From the NCBI GenBank assembly GCA_914767715.1, contig OU612065.1, positions 38,314,001-38,378,000 of the forward strand: a DNA stretch of 64,000 bases, read 5' to 3'. Both the position numbers and the translations under genes were made by a program. Below, piece after piece: positions 35,966-50,900 of the stretch. Position 1 is the stretch's first letter. The number at the start of each line of letters is the position of its first letter. This stretch comes from Membranipora membranacea (lineage: Eukaryota; Bryozoa; Gymnolaemata; Cheilostomatida; Membraniporidae). The notes below the pieces were generated by a model. That model did not search any database. It was not told where the DNA came from and worked only from the letters and a program-made list of their open reading frames with translations.

Positions 35966-38900
35966 CTAGGAAGTTCTAAACATTCGAAGCATAACAAAAT
36001 TAAGAATGATAGCTAATGTTAGGACACCGATGTTTGGTGCTATCGTTGGACTTGTGTTGTAATATGGACAGTAAGGACATTGATAAGATCCACATACTAA
36101 ACAAACTGTTAACTTCATTAGTTCAAATTTTGCATACCAGCTGAATTGAGCGAGAGCTACAAAACAAAAAAACAAGGAATGTCATAGCATACAGTTGTAA
36201 TATTAAAGACCTCACATATTTTTATTACATATTTGTACATCTTGTAAAAATTGTTATTTGATGTTCTCAATGACAAGGAGTTCGAATTCAAAGAGCGGTC
36301 ATGACTCAGTACCAGTAGTGCTAAATACGCTTTATATTAGGAATGGCAGCACAACTTCCACTTGCTATTTCCGTTGTCGTTATCTTTAACATTACCAAAG
36401 CCATGATAGCAAATTGAGAGGGTGTTCATCGACCAAAGTGAGAGCAAGAGAATCTTGGTCAAAGATTAAGTCAGAAAAAGTTGTATCCAACTATCCAGGT
36501 TTTATATAATTGCAAGAGAGCGAAATTCAACCCGGCCCTTTTACTCACCTGGTTCATAGTATTCATATATTTTAATTCTCGTAAATTCATCTACATTAGC
36601 TACTGGATAATATCGAAATGAGGTTATCTCCGCACAATTCAATCTTGTTTTATTTATCTGTAACAAAAAAAATTTAATATAGCAAGTGCTGTGATATTTA
36701 TAGTTCAAGTGTAGTTAAATTCAGTGATAATTCTCTATTATAATCCTCAGGCTCATTCTTGGCAATGTACAGAACTAGAACCCAAATTAACACTTCAGGT
36801 GCCCCTAATCACAGAGAGCCGAGCAACCTCACCAACCCCAAGTAACAACCATAACTACTAAACCACAAAATCCCTTAACTCCTGACTGCATAACTTTGAA
36901 GGTTGCTACCAGGAGAGGCTATTTAATACGAACAGCATGTATGTAAATGTATGTGTGGTTATTTCGTAAATTCTGGAAAGAAAAAACTCACAAAGTCAAA
37001 GTAGAAGATCTCCAATCCGTTGGAATGCTGAGCAGCCCTTAAGGACGTTGTATGCATTTTTCTCTTCACTTCTTTAATAGATCCGCCATTAGAAGCTTTA
37101 TAACCGCTGGGTAGATTTATTTCTAATACAGCCATTCCACTTCGCTCTGTTGTACCATTCCACCTATGGAAGAAGAGGGCAAACATGATGGGAGTAGATA
37201 ACTTCAAATCTCTACCAATTTCAAACTTCTTTTTGTGAGTAGAAGTTGTTGTTGATGTCATATAATTTTTGAAGTGAGCCGACATTTGATAACAGAATGG
37301 AACCCTATGGCCACCATTTAGTACTTATAATATTCTGTTTACTGCGTATGTTTCGGTATTAGGGGAGAAGATCGCGAGATCCTGGGTCCGAACCTGACCG
37401 GGATCACTGAGTAAACTACCCGGTTCGGCTCTTGCATGCCATTCAACCACGCTGTCTAAGAAAGGTAAACCAACTATGGCAAGCCACTTTGCAATAACCT
37501 TCAAATCAATGAAGTTGAGATTATCTCTCAAAAAAATTGTAATCCAATTAACGCTCTTACCTGGGGCAGATTTTGATATGAATAAGTGAGTGATTGAAGC
37601 CACTAGTTGTGATGGATGTTTGGATATTTCCTAAATCAAATATTCCTTTGATTGGGGACTGTTTGAGTTGGGAGGCCTCCTCGTCTCTGTTAGCAGTAGT
37701 TTTCATCTGAACTAAGGCTATTCCTGTTCCTTTTGCTTTTGTCTGTATAGTACCCCAATGAGAAGGACACTGGAAGTAAAATATGAGAAACAAATAAGAT
37801 AATGTGGGCGAAAGGTGGAGTATTTAGAGATACAGCATATATACAACTGATTAATTTTCTCAGATTGATTTATCAAATGATGTATCAGCTATTTATAATA
37901 CTCAGATGTTAGACAAAGTGAAGCTGTTTATGATAAACTGCGATTTGCCTCGTTAACACAGGCAGCAGTTCTTTGACATGTATATTTTGGTGGTTGTATT
38001 TGTCATAGTGTGACTCTATCTCTACCTTGACAGACTGCAGGTCGAACCAGTTATTCTGATTAAGATGGATGACATGATTCCAGTTTTCATCCTGATCAGA
38101 TTTAAAGGTGAAGGTCATATCATACGATCCTCTGTCCTGGTTTTTCGATGCTAACATTCCTAACGCTCGTACTGCCACCAGGGTATCCTTTGATTAAAAA
38201 AACATCAATATAATTCATTACACTTCTCATTGCTCTGTGAAAGAGTGATTTTCTATAATGGCTAGTAATTCCAAGGGAAAAATATGCACCAGTTGTGTTG
38301 AAGTGTCAAAAAGGTAAAAATAATGTATTTCTATGGTCACACAGAAATGCAAGTGATAACTTTGTCATATTCAATTAGAGGGTAGATGCATTTGCAGAGC
38401 CTTTATTCGAGGGCTCAATAATAGGATATAATCAAATGGTGCATAACAGATGGGGAAACACAGTAACTTATCTACCAGGTTCAACTTGAAATAAACATGA
38501 GCTTCTAGGTTCTTACCTGAGTGGAGTAAAATACACCTATACCAATTCTTTGCTCCTGTAGAAATCTCTGTATAGATTCCAGATCAGCCACTGGTTCACT
38601 GTTAGCCATATACGCCATCAGAGCGTAGGATGAGGCTGTCACTGCGTAGGCTCCGACACTAGATCCTCCTCTGTGTCTGATTATCAGATTGGTATCCTGT
38701 GATGGTGTTACAATTTCTATTGGTTTTATCGCCTTACTAGACCAATAAGTCATGTCATTCGATGCAACTAAAAAAATATGATGACAACATTGTTGCAAAA
38801 GAAATACTGCTGCATTCATTAATTCAGAAATCAAAAGAGTGTTATTGTTGTTTGTTTGACAGGCGATGTACGTCACATAATTCAGATTTGAGTGGTTCAA

Positions 38901-41900
38901 AATACTCTGTAATGTAGATGAGGAATATTGGTTCCTTCAACCAAATTTCAATGCATTCACCAGTCACTCAGTTCTGTCTTGGTATAATTAGAACAAAATT
39001 CGATGGATCATATTAAGTGGAATAGACTTGGCTTCAAAATATTACAATTAAAGGGAGGCATTGTGTTGTTGACAGGTCAGAATTACAACCGGAAAATACT
39101 ACACCTCTCAGATCAAAGGGTTTCATAAGTTTCATTGACTATTGGTGTTCGATTGGTGATTTTCACTGGTAATGCCACTGTACACTTTTCATATAAGGTA
39201 AGTTGTTTTATATTGATAACCATACTTGTTCTGCGCATGTCCCTAAGTTGACGTATAGCTTTCTGTGTGACGAAGGATTTTCCAGTAACAAACAGAGCAT
39301 AGGTTACAATAGCTTTTGCAAATGGATCGTCCACAATCTCATGCTGGTGATAAGCTAGAAAATCTGCTCCCAGCTTTACGCCATTTAGCACTGCAATGCT
39401 CTGCAAGAAAAGAGGAACAATATATACCTAAACCATACATACTAAACATACCAAAATTTTAGGCTATATCAAGAGTTGTCTCTTCATGTAAACAAAAGAG
39501 ACGATTCCTGATCATGGCGAATCTTTTGGTTTAATACTACTTTATTGGAATGCAATGGGTAAATTTTCACTTTTCTTCACAAATTAGCTTGAGATTGACT
39601 GGCATTATAATGTTATTATTACAGGATCAAACCTTACCATGTTATAATTAGAGGATCAATCCTTACCATGCTAGCGACAGATGAAGCTTTATGAAGTGAC
39701 ATCACACATAGAGCTGTCAGAGCAAAGTTAGCTTGTTTAATCTTCCCATCGACTTCAGTCTCTTGGTCACTCTAAAAAAGAAAAATCGCTGAGAATTGAG
39801 GAAAGTTTGACAGATTGTGATGATAGTAGGGTGTGCAATTGAAGCGTGATACTTGCCTTATCTAAACAAGGATCATGGATACTTTGAAGAAAGACTAAAT
39901 GTTGTTCGTTCATTGTATATTTATTTTTACCAAACAAGACAGTGAATTGCTCACCCTAAGATTTAACTTAAGCAGATAAATTTTGACTGCATCACTGGTG
40001 ACTTCCAATATGCAATGCCTGCCCCCAAACATTTGTTGTCATGATATACATTTATACTGTGACTCACATGAAAATGCCTGAATTGTACGTTGCCAGCTTC
40101 TCTGAAAATGCCTGTAGAATCATCCTGTTGTGTTATGAGCCATTCTGCTGTCCGATTGATAACCCCACTTGGGAATACAAACTTATCTCTCAAATCAGTC
40201 GTCTGTAAACCATCTACCATCACTTCCACAGCGTTCGCTGATAACCTGCACAATAAGACATGACAAACAGGATGAGATATTGTGTGTAAGTAAAAATGTC
40301 CACATGTTTTTACTGTAGAAGAGGCTAGAACTTGAAAAGATCCAAAGAAGTCAATGTAAGTAAATTGCCGACTGCCCTTACTATGTCTTTGCTGCAAAAC
40401 TGAGAGGAATTATATACTAAAGGACCGGGCAAAAAAATAATAATGGACTATTGAAAATCAAAATTTTAAAACATTGTTGAGTAACACTAACCAAGTACTC
40501 GACCTCGTATTCCATCTGAATTGTTTAAATGAACCATCTTCCTGAAGAAAGGCCAAGAATTCCTGAATATCTAAAGATGCAATGGAATAGAAAAATTATT
40601 AATTGTAATAACATGTAGCAGAATGCAACAATAGTCTGAACCCTTTTCTCTTAGAACAGGGATAAAACTTACTGCATCTGATGAAGTTGACATTGGTAAG
40701 AAAGCAATAGATAAAAAAGAGGAACAACTCACAAGTGTCATTAGGCACATCGATAGTTTAAATTTGAATTGAATTTAATTAAATTGGCATTGATTTTTTT
40801 CCCTTTATCTTATTTTGGTTTCTATTTTATGCACATCAGGAAAAACATTTCGGATGATGGTGGATGTATATGTATAGAGCATGTCTTACCAGAGTTCAGT
40901 GTGTTGCAGACAGCAGCCGTTTTGGAAGGAGGAAAATACTGCCCTCCGAGACGTCTGTATATATTAAGCAGATTTAAGTTGATGGCAAAATTGAACATAG
41001 CTTCTCCTCCGCTGTATGCTGGTTTTCCAAACATGCTCTTAGTGTTCATATCTGTGGACGTGAATGGTACTCCGATTATACCACCTGCAAAGTATACATG
41101 AAATAAGACATCATCTAGCATCGTATTATATTTAAATAGCTTTGAATAAGATTTTCCAACACAGTCAGTTCATACTTCTCAAATCGGCATTTATTTATTT
41201 GTTTCAAGTTTCATGGAAAGGTTACAGATAATATAGTAGTTCAAAGCAACTCGTTACCTCTGTTATGTATTGCACGCTGACTTTTTAAGCATATCCAAAT
41301 AAATTTCCCACTAGTTTTTTTCAGACTTTATTCATGTTAAAGTTAGAAACAATAAATTATGAAGAGCAGAAATTGTCTTACCAGTGACATAAATGGTAGA
41401 ACTGGCGGAGCCTTTCACATATGTTCTGTAATCCGACTCATATTTAGTATTCACTTCATTAATGGGGATATACAGATCGGGTAGGACTTCGGCGTTACGT
41501 GTTCTCAGATCTACCTGATAACTATGAGTCCATCCATCCTTTACTCCACTGGACTGTAAATAAGAGCAAATGAAACTCTAACAAGAAGGTAAATCACAGG
41601 AAACCAAGGAGCATCATGTATACAGATAAATCTAATGTTTGCCAACAAGTGTAGGGGTGATTTTTGGCAGTTTTAATGGTAATACATAAGCCAAGTAATT
41701 TTAATGTACAGAAATTACTAAATAAAACACTGGACTCCTGGCCGCAGAGTCTCTTATATGCCTCCAATTAATCCTAGCTATACTGTTCATAAGCCAACAA
41801 ACAATTCAAGGATGATCCTTTAGAAAGCATGCTGAGCCTAACCTGCAAGGATAAATATCTATCAGGATGAAAACTATTTAAAACCTTAATTAGCCTTATT

Positions 41901-44900
41901 AGCCCCTCGGGCTATATACTCTGCAGTTATTGACAGGAGTCCCAATAAAACTAGCATCTGATGACCCTAAATTATTGTCTTACTTATGGAAGCTATGGAT
42001 AACTCACCTCCACACTGACTTTGTATGTAGCCTTATCACCTCCAATAACACTCATGGCTGACACAGGTATGGATATACTTCCTGTTTTCTTTACTTGAAT
42101 AGGAACAAATAGTAATTTTTGGCTTGCTTCCAACATCGGCACCAGAATCTGTAACAGTATGCATATTTTTCTATATAAAGTACGATGAAGTAAATATCCG
42201 TTGAATTCCGAGTGTAGCATAAAATTACTCATTGCAGTAGCATCAATATTAATCATATATGTGCTCAATGAGGGATCCAGTGTTAGTCTAAGCCCCAAGT
42301 CTGCAAATCATGTGGAGCGGCCCGACCTGGAGTCTGAGAACATAGACTACTCAGACTGATAATATAAACAGTTATAAAGTGTGTTGATTATGGTGCTGAC
42401 CTGCTGTTCTCCAGGGACTGAGTAAGCATTAGCTCCATCCAGTCGATCAATCTGCATAAACTCATATTTATCAGAGGCAGGAATGGAGAGAAGAACATCT
42501 ATCGGCTCCGACCACATATTCGCTACCATTATTTTAATAGTACATATCTCTCCGAATCTGATGGCGTTCTGACCTTGTACTATTATATACATCCACATCT
42601 TCAGCTGAAAAAGATCAGAGGTATTCTCATGACGTTACACAGAAGGTTGGACCGTGGTCACAATCAATAGAAAAGATAGAGAGTTACCACCTCAGTTGAA
42701 TTTTGAGTTGATTGGCTTTGGAGCCAAAGGGTTTGGTTTTTATCATGGAGACCTTGGTAAACTTGTCAAGGAGGAGTCCTGACAGAAATTCTCCAAAATT
42801 GGTGGATGGTAATTTATTGCAGGGCTTGGGATACATAGCTTCTCTGCAAACGCTTTTGGGACAGATTGACCTAATTGGGCAATACTCGAGTCGTGTGGTA
42901 GCAAGGACACTGAGTAAGTTTCGCTGCTCTGTAATTTTTCCCAAAAGATATTCAAGATTTTAAAAATAAGAGTATAATTACCGCTTCTTTGACAGGAGAT
43001 GCAATAGCCAGACCATCTTTATGATTCAGAGCAAATCCGTTCAGCACCCAAGGGATGCCATGAGGAGGGCCTTTGATATTGATAGCGTTGCCTCCGCTCT
43101 GTTTAGTGTATTTATTCTGCCAGCCGAATGAGCCATCGTCCTGGTATAGTATGATATGCTTAACTCTCCATAAGTTCCTGTCATCATTGATTGGTCCATC
43201 ATAGTATGCATAGTTCTCTGTCTCTACTTGTCCTGAAGCGTTTAATAATAAAATATCATCACACTAGTTTGAGATACTGACTGTATTCATTCAATAATGG
43301 TTTTCTTTCATTTGGAGTTGCTCTCCTCGACTCAGGTATGACTAGTCAAATGACAGTCAACATATAGACTTTCCCATAGACAAAACACAAAACATTTTGT
43401 GTCTTGTATATTGGCGTGTCCTAGGCTGGCTCCAGCAACTTTATTACACCGATGCAATACATTGCTGGTATCTATCATCTTGCTGATGGATAATGACTCA
43501 ATACCGTAATTTGTGGGTTTAATGCTGGAAGGTTAAGTGGATTTGTGTGAGTATTTTAAGTAAAGCAACCTGTTTATGAGTATTATAATGTCAAAAACCA
43601 AGACCATTGGCATGTGTTATAGCCCTAATCTTACTCAATGAAGGTCAAAAAGGTAAGAAGAAGATGATCCCTAGTGAGTTATGTGGCCAGAATCAAATAC
43701 TGGACTTACCTTGGAATCCACTCCATGGACAGCCCATCTCATCTCTGTGATCGGAGGCGCAGAAAGCGTGTCCATCACAAAGTTGATTGGGTGTGTAACA
43801 AGTCAGACCATCCATACATGGGTACTCTCCTTTAGTACGATTACATGTGGTGTATACTGCTGAGGCATTAGCGTCAGTGAATATATACAATCCTGAGTAC
43901 TGTGTGTAGAATAAAAAGTGAAGAGTGAAAGCAGGTGTAGAAAGTTAGCCTCAACAACTTGTTTGCAAAAGAATAATGGTCGTGCTTTTGGGGGTCTCTC
44001 CCCAGTAGTAAAATGAATATAGAATGATGGTTTGACTATGATTGATAACGGAATGCCACAATCAGCAGCCGGGCCAGAGTTTAGCCTCAGTCTGGAAAGG
44101 ATCTAAAATGGGGGCTGTTGGGAGTCCTCACCACAATTGCCAATCTGCTCCACCTTTTCATCTGATCAAATTAAAATCCTAGTCTTCGTAGAACAAAGGA
44201 AATAATACCCCTGAGTTCTTAGCAACTGAAAGCAATTGAGTATGAGTTATTACATCTCAAGCCTAGACTTACATAGAATGTACTGTTTGTATCAGGAGCG
44301 AATGATGGTGTGGGGGCATGGAATGTGTCCACTACTTGTCCCTGCTCTTTCCAGTAATGTGTAATAGTGTGGTTAGTGTGATCGTCATAAGTGTACAACT
44401 CTTCATTTACCTACAAATTAGATCATACATGTAATGAGACAGAGGCAAGTTTTACGGTAAAATGCCGGTTATAATTGATTGAAGTGGCATTAATACGATC
44501 TAGGGTCCTTATATTGAAAATTTCTGAACTCATATTGACTTTATAAGATCAATTTTGATAATCAGTGGTGCGAATTACAAAACAAATCCAAATTATGTCG
44601 CAATCAAATGTATTCTTCTAACATGCATGGTACGTTGTTTTACCTCATCCCAAGTGAATGAGTTTCTTGCTCCCATGTCGTAGAGTTCTTTATGGTGGAT
44701 AGAAACCCCTACAAAGGACAGCGGTGCCGATTTGAGCCCGAGCTTCACATCTGCTGAGCTTAAGTCCTTACCTCTACCGATCCCCATAGTAAGCTACAAT
44801 ATAGCAGGTTATATTCATACAGATATCGCATCAGGATATTGGGACTGTATAATGTAATTTGTCATCTTTTGATACTGGTTATTGCTAGTGCTTTTTACGA

Positions 44901-47900
44901 TCACAAGATGATAGATTGCAGATCGCAAGGTTTAACAGGGATTTATAGCTACCGTACAGAATACGCAAAAGTATCGCTGAAACAATCTGGGAATTCATAA
45001 ATCTAAGCTTTGTTCTGCGGTTGCTTGAGTACCAAAATGCCCATTTATGTCAAAACTCAAATGATTAAAGTGACCCTTCTATGGCTATCATCACAAGTTC
45101 CGAAATGATGGAGATGCAGTTGATTATGGTTATATATCCACCTTATGTAGGTGACTGCCATCCACATGAAACTGAAGACTGTCCGAGGCGACCTGACCGT
45201 CAGGTGCCACATAGAAGGCCACTATCTTAGCACTGGGGACCATCTTTCTTGAGATAGCCAAGGACAACAGTCTATTTCTGGAATTCATCTCTACCTTGTC
45301 TGTATGGACTATGTTACCCGACGAAACAATCTGTAAATAAATTGAGCATATGATTCAAAATACTTTGCTTTTTTAGGAGCAAATAATCCAGGGACGTGAC
45401 CTTTAAATAACCAGTTGAATACTCGTGATAAAAATGTAGCGCAAGTTTGGGGGCATTAGAGGCATGTACTTCCCACATGGGGGTCAAAATCAAGTGAGTT
45501 CAACATACTGAGAGCGGGACATTTTATTACTTATCAAAGTATTAGGCAATACAACAGATACGATTTTTGCATCACTAGAAAAACACTTTAAAAATTAATT
45601 TACAGAAAACAGAATGTTTACCACTTACTAATTAAGAAGTCTGATAACTGAATCAAATTTTAGGCTACAACAAGCAACTACTCAAAAAAGAGAGCATCGC
45701 TCGTAAGTCCAACTCACGTAATAGTAGACGAAGTCAATAAACGTGTTGGTCTGAATATTAAAGATCATGTAGGTGTTGACTTTTGGCTTCTTGGTGGTGG
45801 ATGAGATCTGGAGAAAATGATTGGAAGGTGTCCAGTGTCTTGTGGCAATCAACTTCTGTTCTGAGTCTAAACTTCCTCCATAGCGAGCCTAGATAAAGCA
45901 ATGGACATAATTAAACATTTGTGTAAGTTATCGAGGCATGTGCCATTATTACAATGATAACTGCAAAAAGCTTTCAACAACCATAAATATACAACATTAC
46001 CAGCGTGAAACCTTTAACAGCTGAAAAAAAGATTTGGTGGAATTCTATTATCAATCATCGATAATGGAATATAGTAAAACATTTCTTGTGGTTTTTGACT
46101 CCTCAAAAATCTTCTCTGATGGCCTTTTTTCCACTGACATCAAGGCATGCCTTCAGAGTGATAGATTTCACCAAATATTAATATGTCTCTCGGTACCTCC
46201 AATAAAAATAATCCCAAACATCAAAAGAATTGCTGACTTCGGTCGACTGAGAACGTCAGCTGAAGAGCTAAGCCAAAAAATTAGCTAATTGTACTGAATT
46301 ATTGCCTAGTTTTCACGGCAGAAAGCAATGCACATCATGCAACAGTGAAATGCAATACAATTTGCATGGTCATGGCTTTTTACTGTTAAATCATCATCGT
46401 GAAGTTGTTGTTCAAATGTTGGGTCATTTTATTGGGGTTACCAAACTATTGTATTGGAGAGCCACTGTTGGTAGCTGTAAAAGAAGATGTTTCCAGTGGT
46501 AGTCAATTGACGGTTTCACATTTTAGACAGGCGCGAAAGAATATTTGTCTGAAAATCTTTTATTTTTCAATTCATTAATTAAATTCTTAAAAATACTTTT
46601 TTAAAGTGTATGATTCATTCTTATGCAAGAATCAGAAAGCAACCATTAACCATGCCTAGGCCATAACCTGGCCACAAACCTCGTCACAGAGGGTCATAAT
46701 GACAGTAAATCGATCTGCGGCATTGATCACAGGGTATAAACTAAATTGTTTTCTGACTTAATAGGGTCTACAGATCAAGATTATAAAAAATGGAAGAGGT
46801 CGCTATCTGTATCTGTATCTGATTTAGTGTTTATTTTTACAAGTTGCTCAATCCTCATTTGACTTCTAATCTTAATCTGATTAAATAAAGTTGTACAATG
46901 CTGCATGTGCCACCTTCACTTAACAGCTTACTACATTCCAGCTACGTTCACAACATTTTTTCATTCATAGTTTGGCGGTTCTTGTTAATTCACTCAATAT
47001 GGTGAGCACATGAAATTACCAAATAAAAAATGAATATGTGCAGACCAAGCTTAGCCCAACCATCATCATGAAGCAGTTTCCCACCTCTCCCTATAGTTGA
47101 GACTGTGACATACTTACACTGACAATAATCTTTTCGGTGTTGATGCCAGGTTTGAGCAGATACTCCACAATGCTCGACTTGGGTATCTGTACGAAGTCAG
47201 TAATCGTCTTCTCGCCTGTGTCGCTCTCAGTAGTAGTAATCACAAGCTCTAGGGTTCTTTCCTCCTTCGGTAGGCCTTTCGGCAGAGGAGACTGATCAGA
47301 CCTTTGGGCTGCAATCTATCAAAATAAGCAAGTAACTTTATGTGGATTGGTTAAAAATGCGATATTTTGGTAGACATAGGATAGGTCCCAAATGAATAAT
47401 AAATAAACATGTATATCTGGAACGGTGTATAAAAACAGATAAATATTTTGTGTTTCACTTTAAGCTCACATCTGGCATCATTACGTTTCTGTATATTGTT
47501 TCTTTTTAAGGAATATCTGATATGCATATATTTTACATATATAGCAATTTTTTAATTAAAAATATAGTATAGCATAGACAGAAAATAAAAATTAACACAA
47601 ACTCACGAGTATTTTAAATGGAGCATTTGGTTTGAATGTCCAAACTCTTCCACCGAGAAACTTGAGCAGCACCTCATCCGAGAATACTCTGGTCGTGTCG
47701 TAGGCACTGTTTGTCTTATTCCACCACCAGTCTAGTACTGACACAGTGGCTTTAAGTTGCTTCCCTATCAGTGCTCTCTCACTGCCCAAATGCTGCCTGA
47801 AGCTCTCCCTCGATACCATAAAATCCATCATCCCCCCTAGGTACTGGAAAGGAAAGTGTATAACCACAATGAACAAAGGAGCTGCTAAAGGATGTGTAAT

Positions 47901-50900
47901 GTCAGCCCACAAGACTAGCTATGTGGAGGGTAGTCTGAGCCCCCTAGACTCTGCCCTCCCCGCCCGACGGCCCCCCGACGACGTGGTGGGTGAGCAGGTT
48001 GGGTGAGACGTTCATTGACTGTGAGGCAGGGAGGATGAGAGATGACATTGGTGCATGGGTGAGACTGTAAAATTTATCTCATGATCATAAATACTTGAAA
48101 ATTGTCATTCTTTTTCAAATCCCTTCTCATAGAATCATCATTATATTATTATATTATTATTATAATATTATCATTATCACTGGTTCCTTGCATTGACAAG
48201 AAATAGAAAATCTTAATCATACATTTACTTAAATAATTTAAAAATCAATTGTGCATTATATAAGTGTCAATATAATGTACGCCTACTTGTACTGTATCCA
48301 GAATTAGCGGTTTGACATCTGTTACTGGAGAATCATCGCTGTGAAGAAAGTCAATCCTCACTGTCGCATTTCCTTTAGCTGAGTAAGCGTTTGTGCTCCT
48401 GTAAAACAAAATCAGACAGCTTAGGGAACCGACTTAGTCACAGACTCATGGGGGGGGGGGGCTTCTGTTGGGTGGTGTTGTCTTGTAACACTGGTAAATG
48501 ACCTTATTGTAAGACGATAGTCATGATGATAAAACTGGAAGTTGACACCGGATTAGTAGAGAAATGTCTGGGTATTTATCCATTGTATACAACATCAGCT
48601 CAACACATATTCAGTAGTATAATGTCAGAGAGGATCAGCTTAAGGTCTTAAAGATATTGGAGTAAAAACCACAACACCTTGAGCTGTAACTACAGTTACA
48701 AAGAGAGTAACTGACACTTGCAGGGCACTATACTGATCTGTACTAGTCGGATGATATCATGTAAGGCTACACCATATTAGCAAAGCACCTGGATCTGGCC
48801 TATTAAACGTTTACTGACACGACCCTGATCATGTATCATTGTGAAACATGAGAGTAACGCCAAGTATTTTTTTATTTAAAGTCTAATGTTGCCATAAAGC
48901 CATGGGTGAAGTACCACAAATATCCGTGGTGTTAGAATTTTAATTTTCATAAAGCAGCTCAAGTGGTTCACAGATGGGTGTTATTCTTGTGGTCGGGAAT
49001 TTAAAAAGTGTGTAAGCTAACCCGTGGTAATTAACACATATTACAAGATTTCTGCAATGTTGCAAAGATATACTGCAATGCAAGACAACATGGCGTTTGA
49101 TTTAACTTTTTAAAGTGTTTTGTTTTTTTCAAACTTGGTATATCAAACTTACCTGATAACAACAGCATATTTTCTTATTTAAATTTTCAGCAAATAGGTG
49201 CTAACATGGCCTTATTCATAAGTCATAATAAAGGAAACATTGTGACTACTTGTCTGTTTGACCGAGTTTAGGTTAAGGTGGTCACATGGCCAAAAATTAT
49301 GGTGGCATTGGCCGGTGGCCATACTGGATTCAGGATTCCAAGGCTAAGCTTTTTCCATATACAGATCATTCCGTATTTTCTAATTTATCTAGTAAATCAA
49401 ACTAAAGGCACAGCATAATAATGCTTTTGTTTACTGGTTGCATGGTTCATTCTGTTGAGAACATAAACCCAAGAATATTTGCACCTTGCTGATTCAGAAA
49501 TAACATATAAAATTACTCTAGAAGAGCAAATTATTGCAGAAGTTCGCCAATGCACACAGGCATGACACCGTTCCATATCCTCATTGAAACAAACTGTCCC
49601 CAGATCATTTCAAAACGAATATTAATTATACTCAAAATTTATAAAGCAATGATTTCCTCACTTACAGTGAATCAAATGTGCCTCTCAGCCCTGTATCTGT
49701 GTGGAACATATAGTTAGGGGTGTTAACCCTCACAATAAGTGGTGGCGGGTCTAAAAATAGAACATGGGATATCAGCTGACAATTGGCAAATTAGGATAAT
49801 TTCAACTAAGACAGGTATGGTACAGCCTCGCCACGCGGCCACAGAGCAAGTGTCCGTGTCACAAGGCTAGGTATGGTATGTTTAAAGTCACTTGCTTATA
49901 TTTGCGGTTACCAATTTTGTCATCCATATGCTATGATTCTACCATTAGTCACCTTTACAGATGGTCTTACATTGAGCCATGACAATTAAACGTTCGTTCG
50001 TGGAAAGTGAACTTTTCAACTCAACCCTTGTAAAATTAATCTCGATTTTATTGCAAATTCCATGTGGTTTTGCAGAGTTTTTGACTTACAAAATTCCTCC
50101 ACCATGAAGTCACGAGTATATATGTGACCTTTACATTTGACTCTGATGGTCCATTTGCCATAATCTAAGAATTGTTTGTTGAGGGGGTAGCTTAAGCTGA
50201 GCACACCTCCGGTGTTACTGTGCAGAGTGTACCACTCCTTCATCACTATACCCTGAGAATTCTACAGAAAAAAAAACACAAAGGGTGACCAACTTCAGAG
50301 GAAATACGTCATTGTGCCGCCATGAAAAATGAATTTTTTTTCCAATATTTAGGTCAAGATATAACATTATTCCGTCATTGCTCATTTTGTGTCAACTCAA
50401 TACTCAAAGGAGCAACCACCAACGCCAGCCAGCGTTTATTAACAGAGATTATTTATTGCGTACCACCATGCTGACGTCCATCGATGTAGAGACTGGCTTC
50501 AACTCTGTAGTCAGCGGAATAATCCTCATCAACACTGAAAAATATCAACACCAAAATATATTAGACATTCAAAAAACTCAGTACAAAAACTGACATCCTA
50601 CAAGAATGACGAATCAGAATCCAGGCAAACGTAGTAAACAGGATCCAGATCTCCATTAACTTGTATGATAACCATAAAAATGATACAGTTTTTTGTGTAG
50701 AAAAAAGAAAGAATTCAAGGTTGGTAACATTGGTAACATTGGAATGCCGTATATATATTTTCAAATCAATGATGTTATTGAGCAGTAAACACTTGTGTCG
50801 TGTCAAAAGCGTTTTTGTAAAAGTGAAGCAACATGCGCAACAGGGTATACAAATGTACGAATACAAAACAGTAACAATAAATGTTTTGCACAATCTAACC

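Noticed and set aside
36755-36865. A further tRNA-derived SINE (minus strand GTGGTTTAGTAGTTATGG and GGGTTCTAGTTCT)
   Set aside because: The spacing between the putative boxes is too long and the B box is weak, so it does not meet the standard used for the others.
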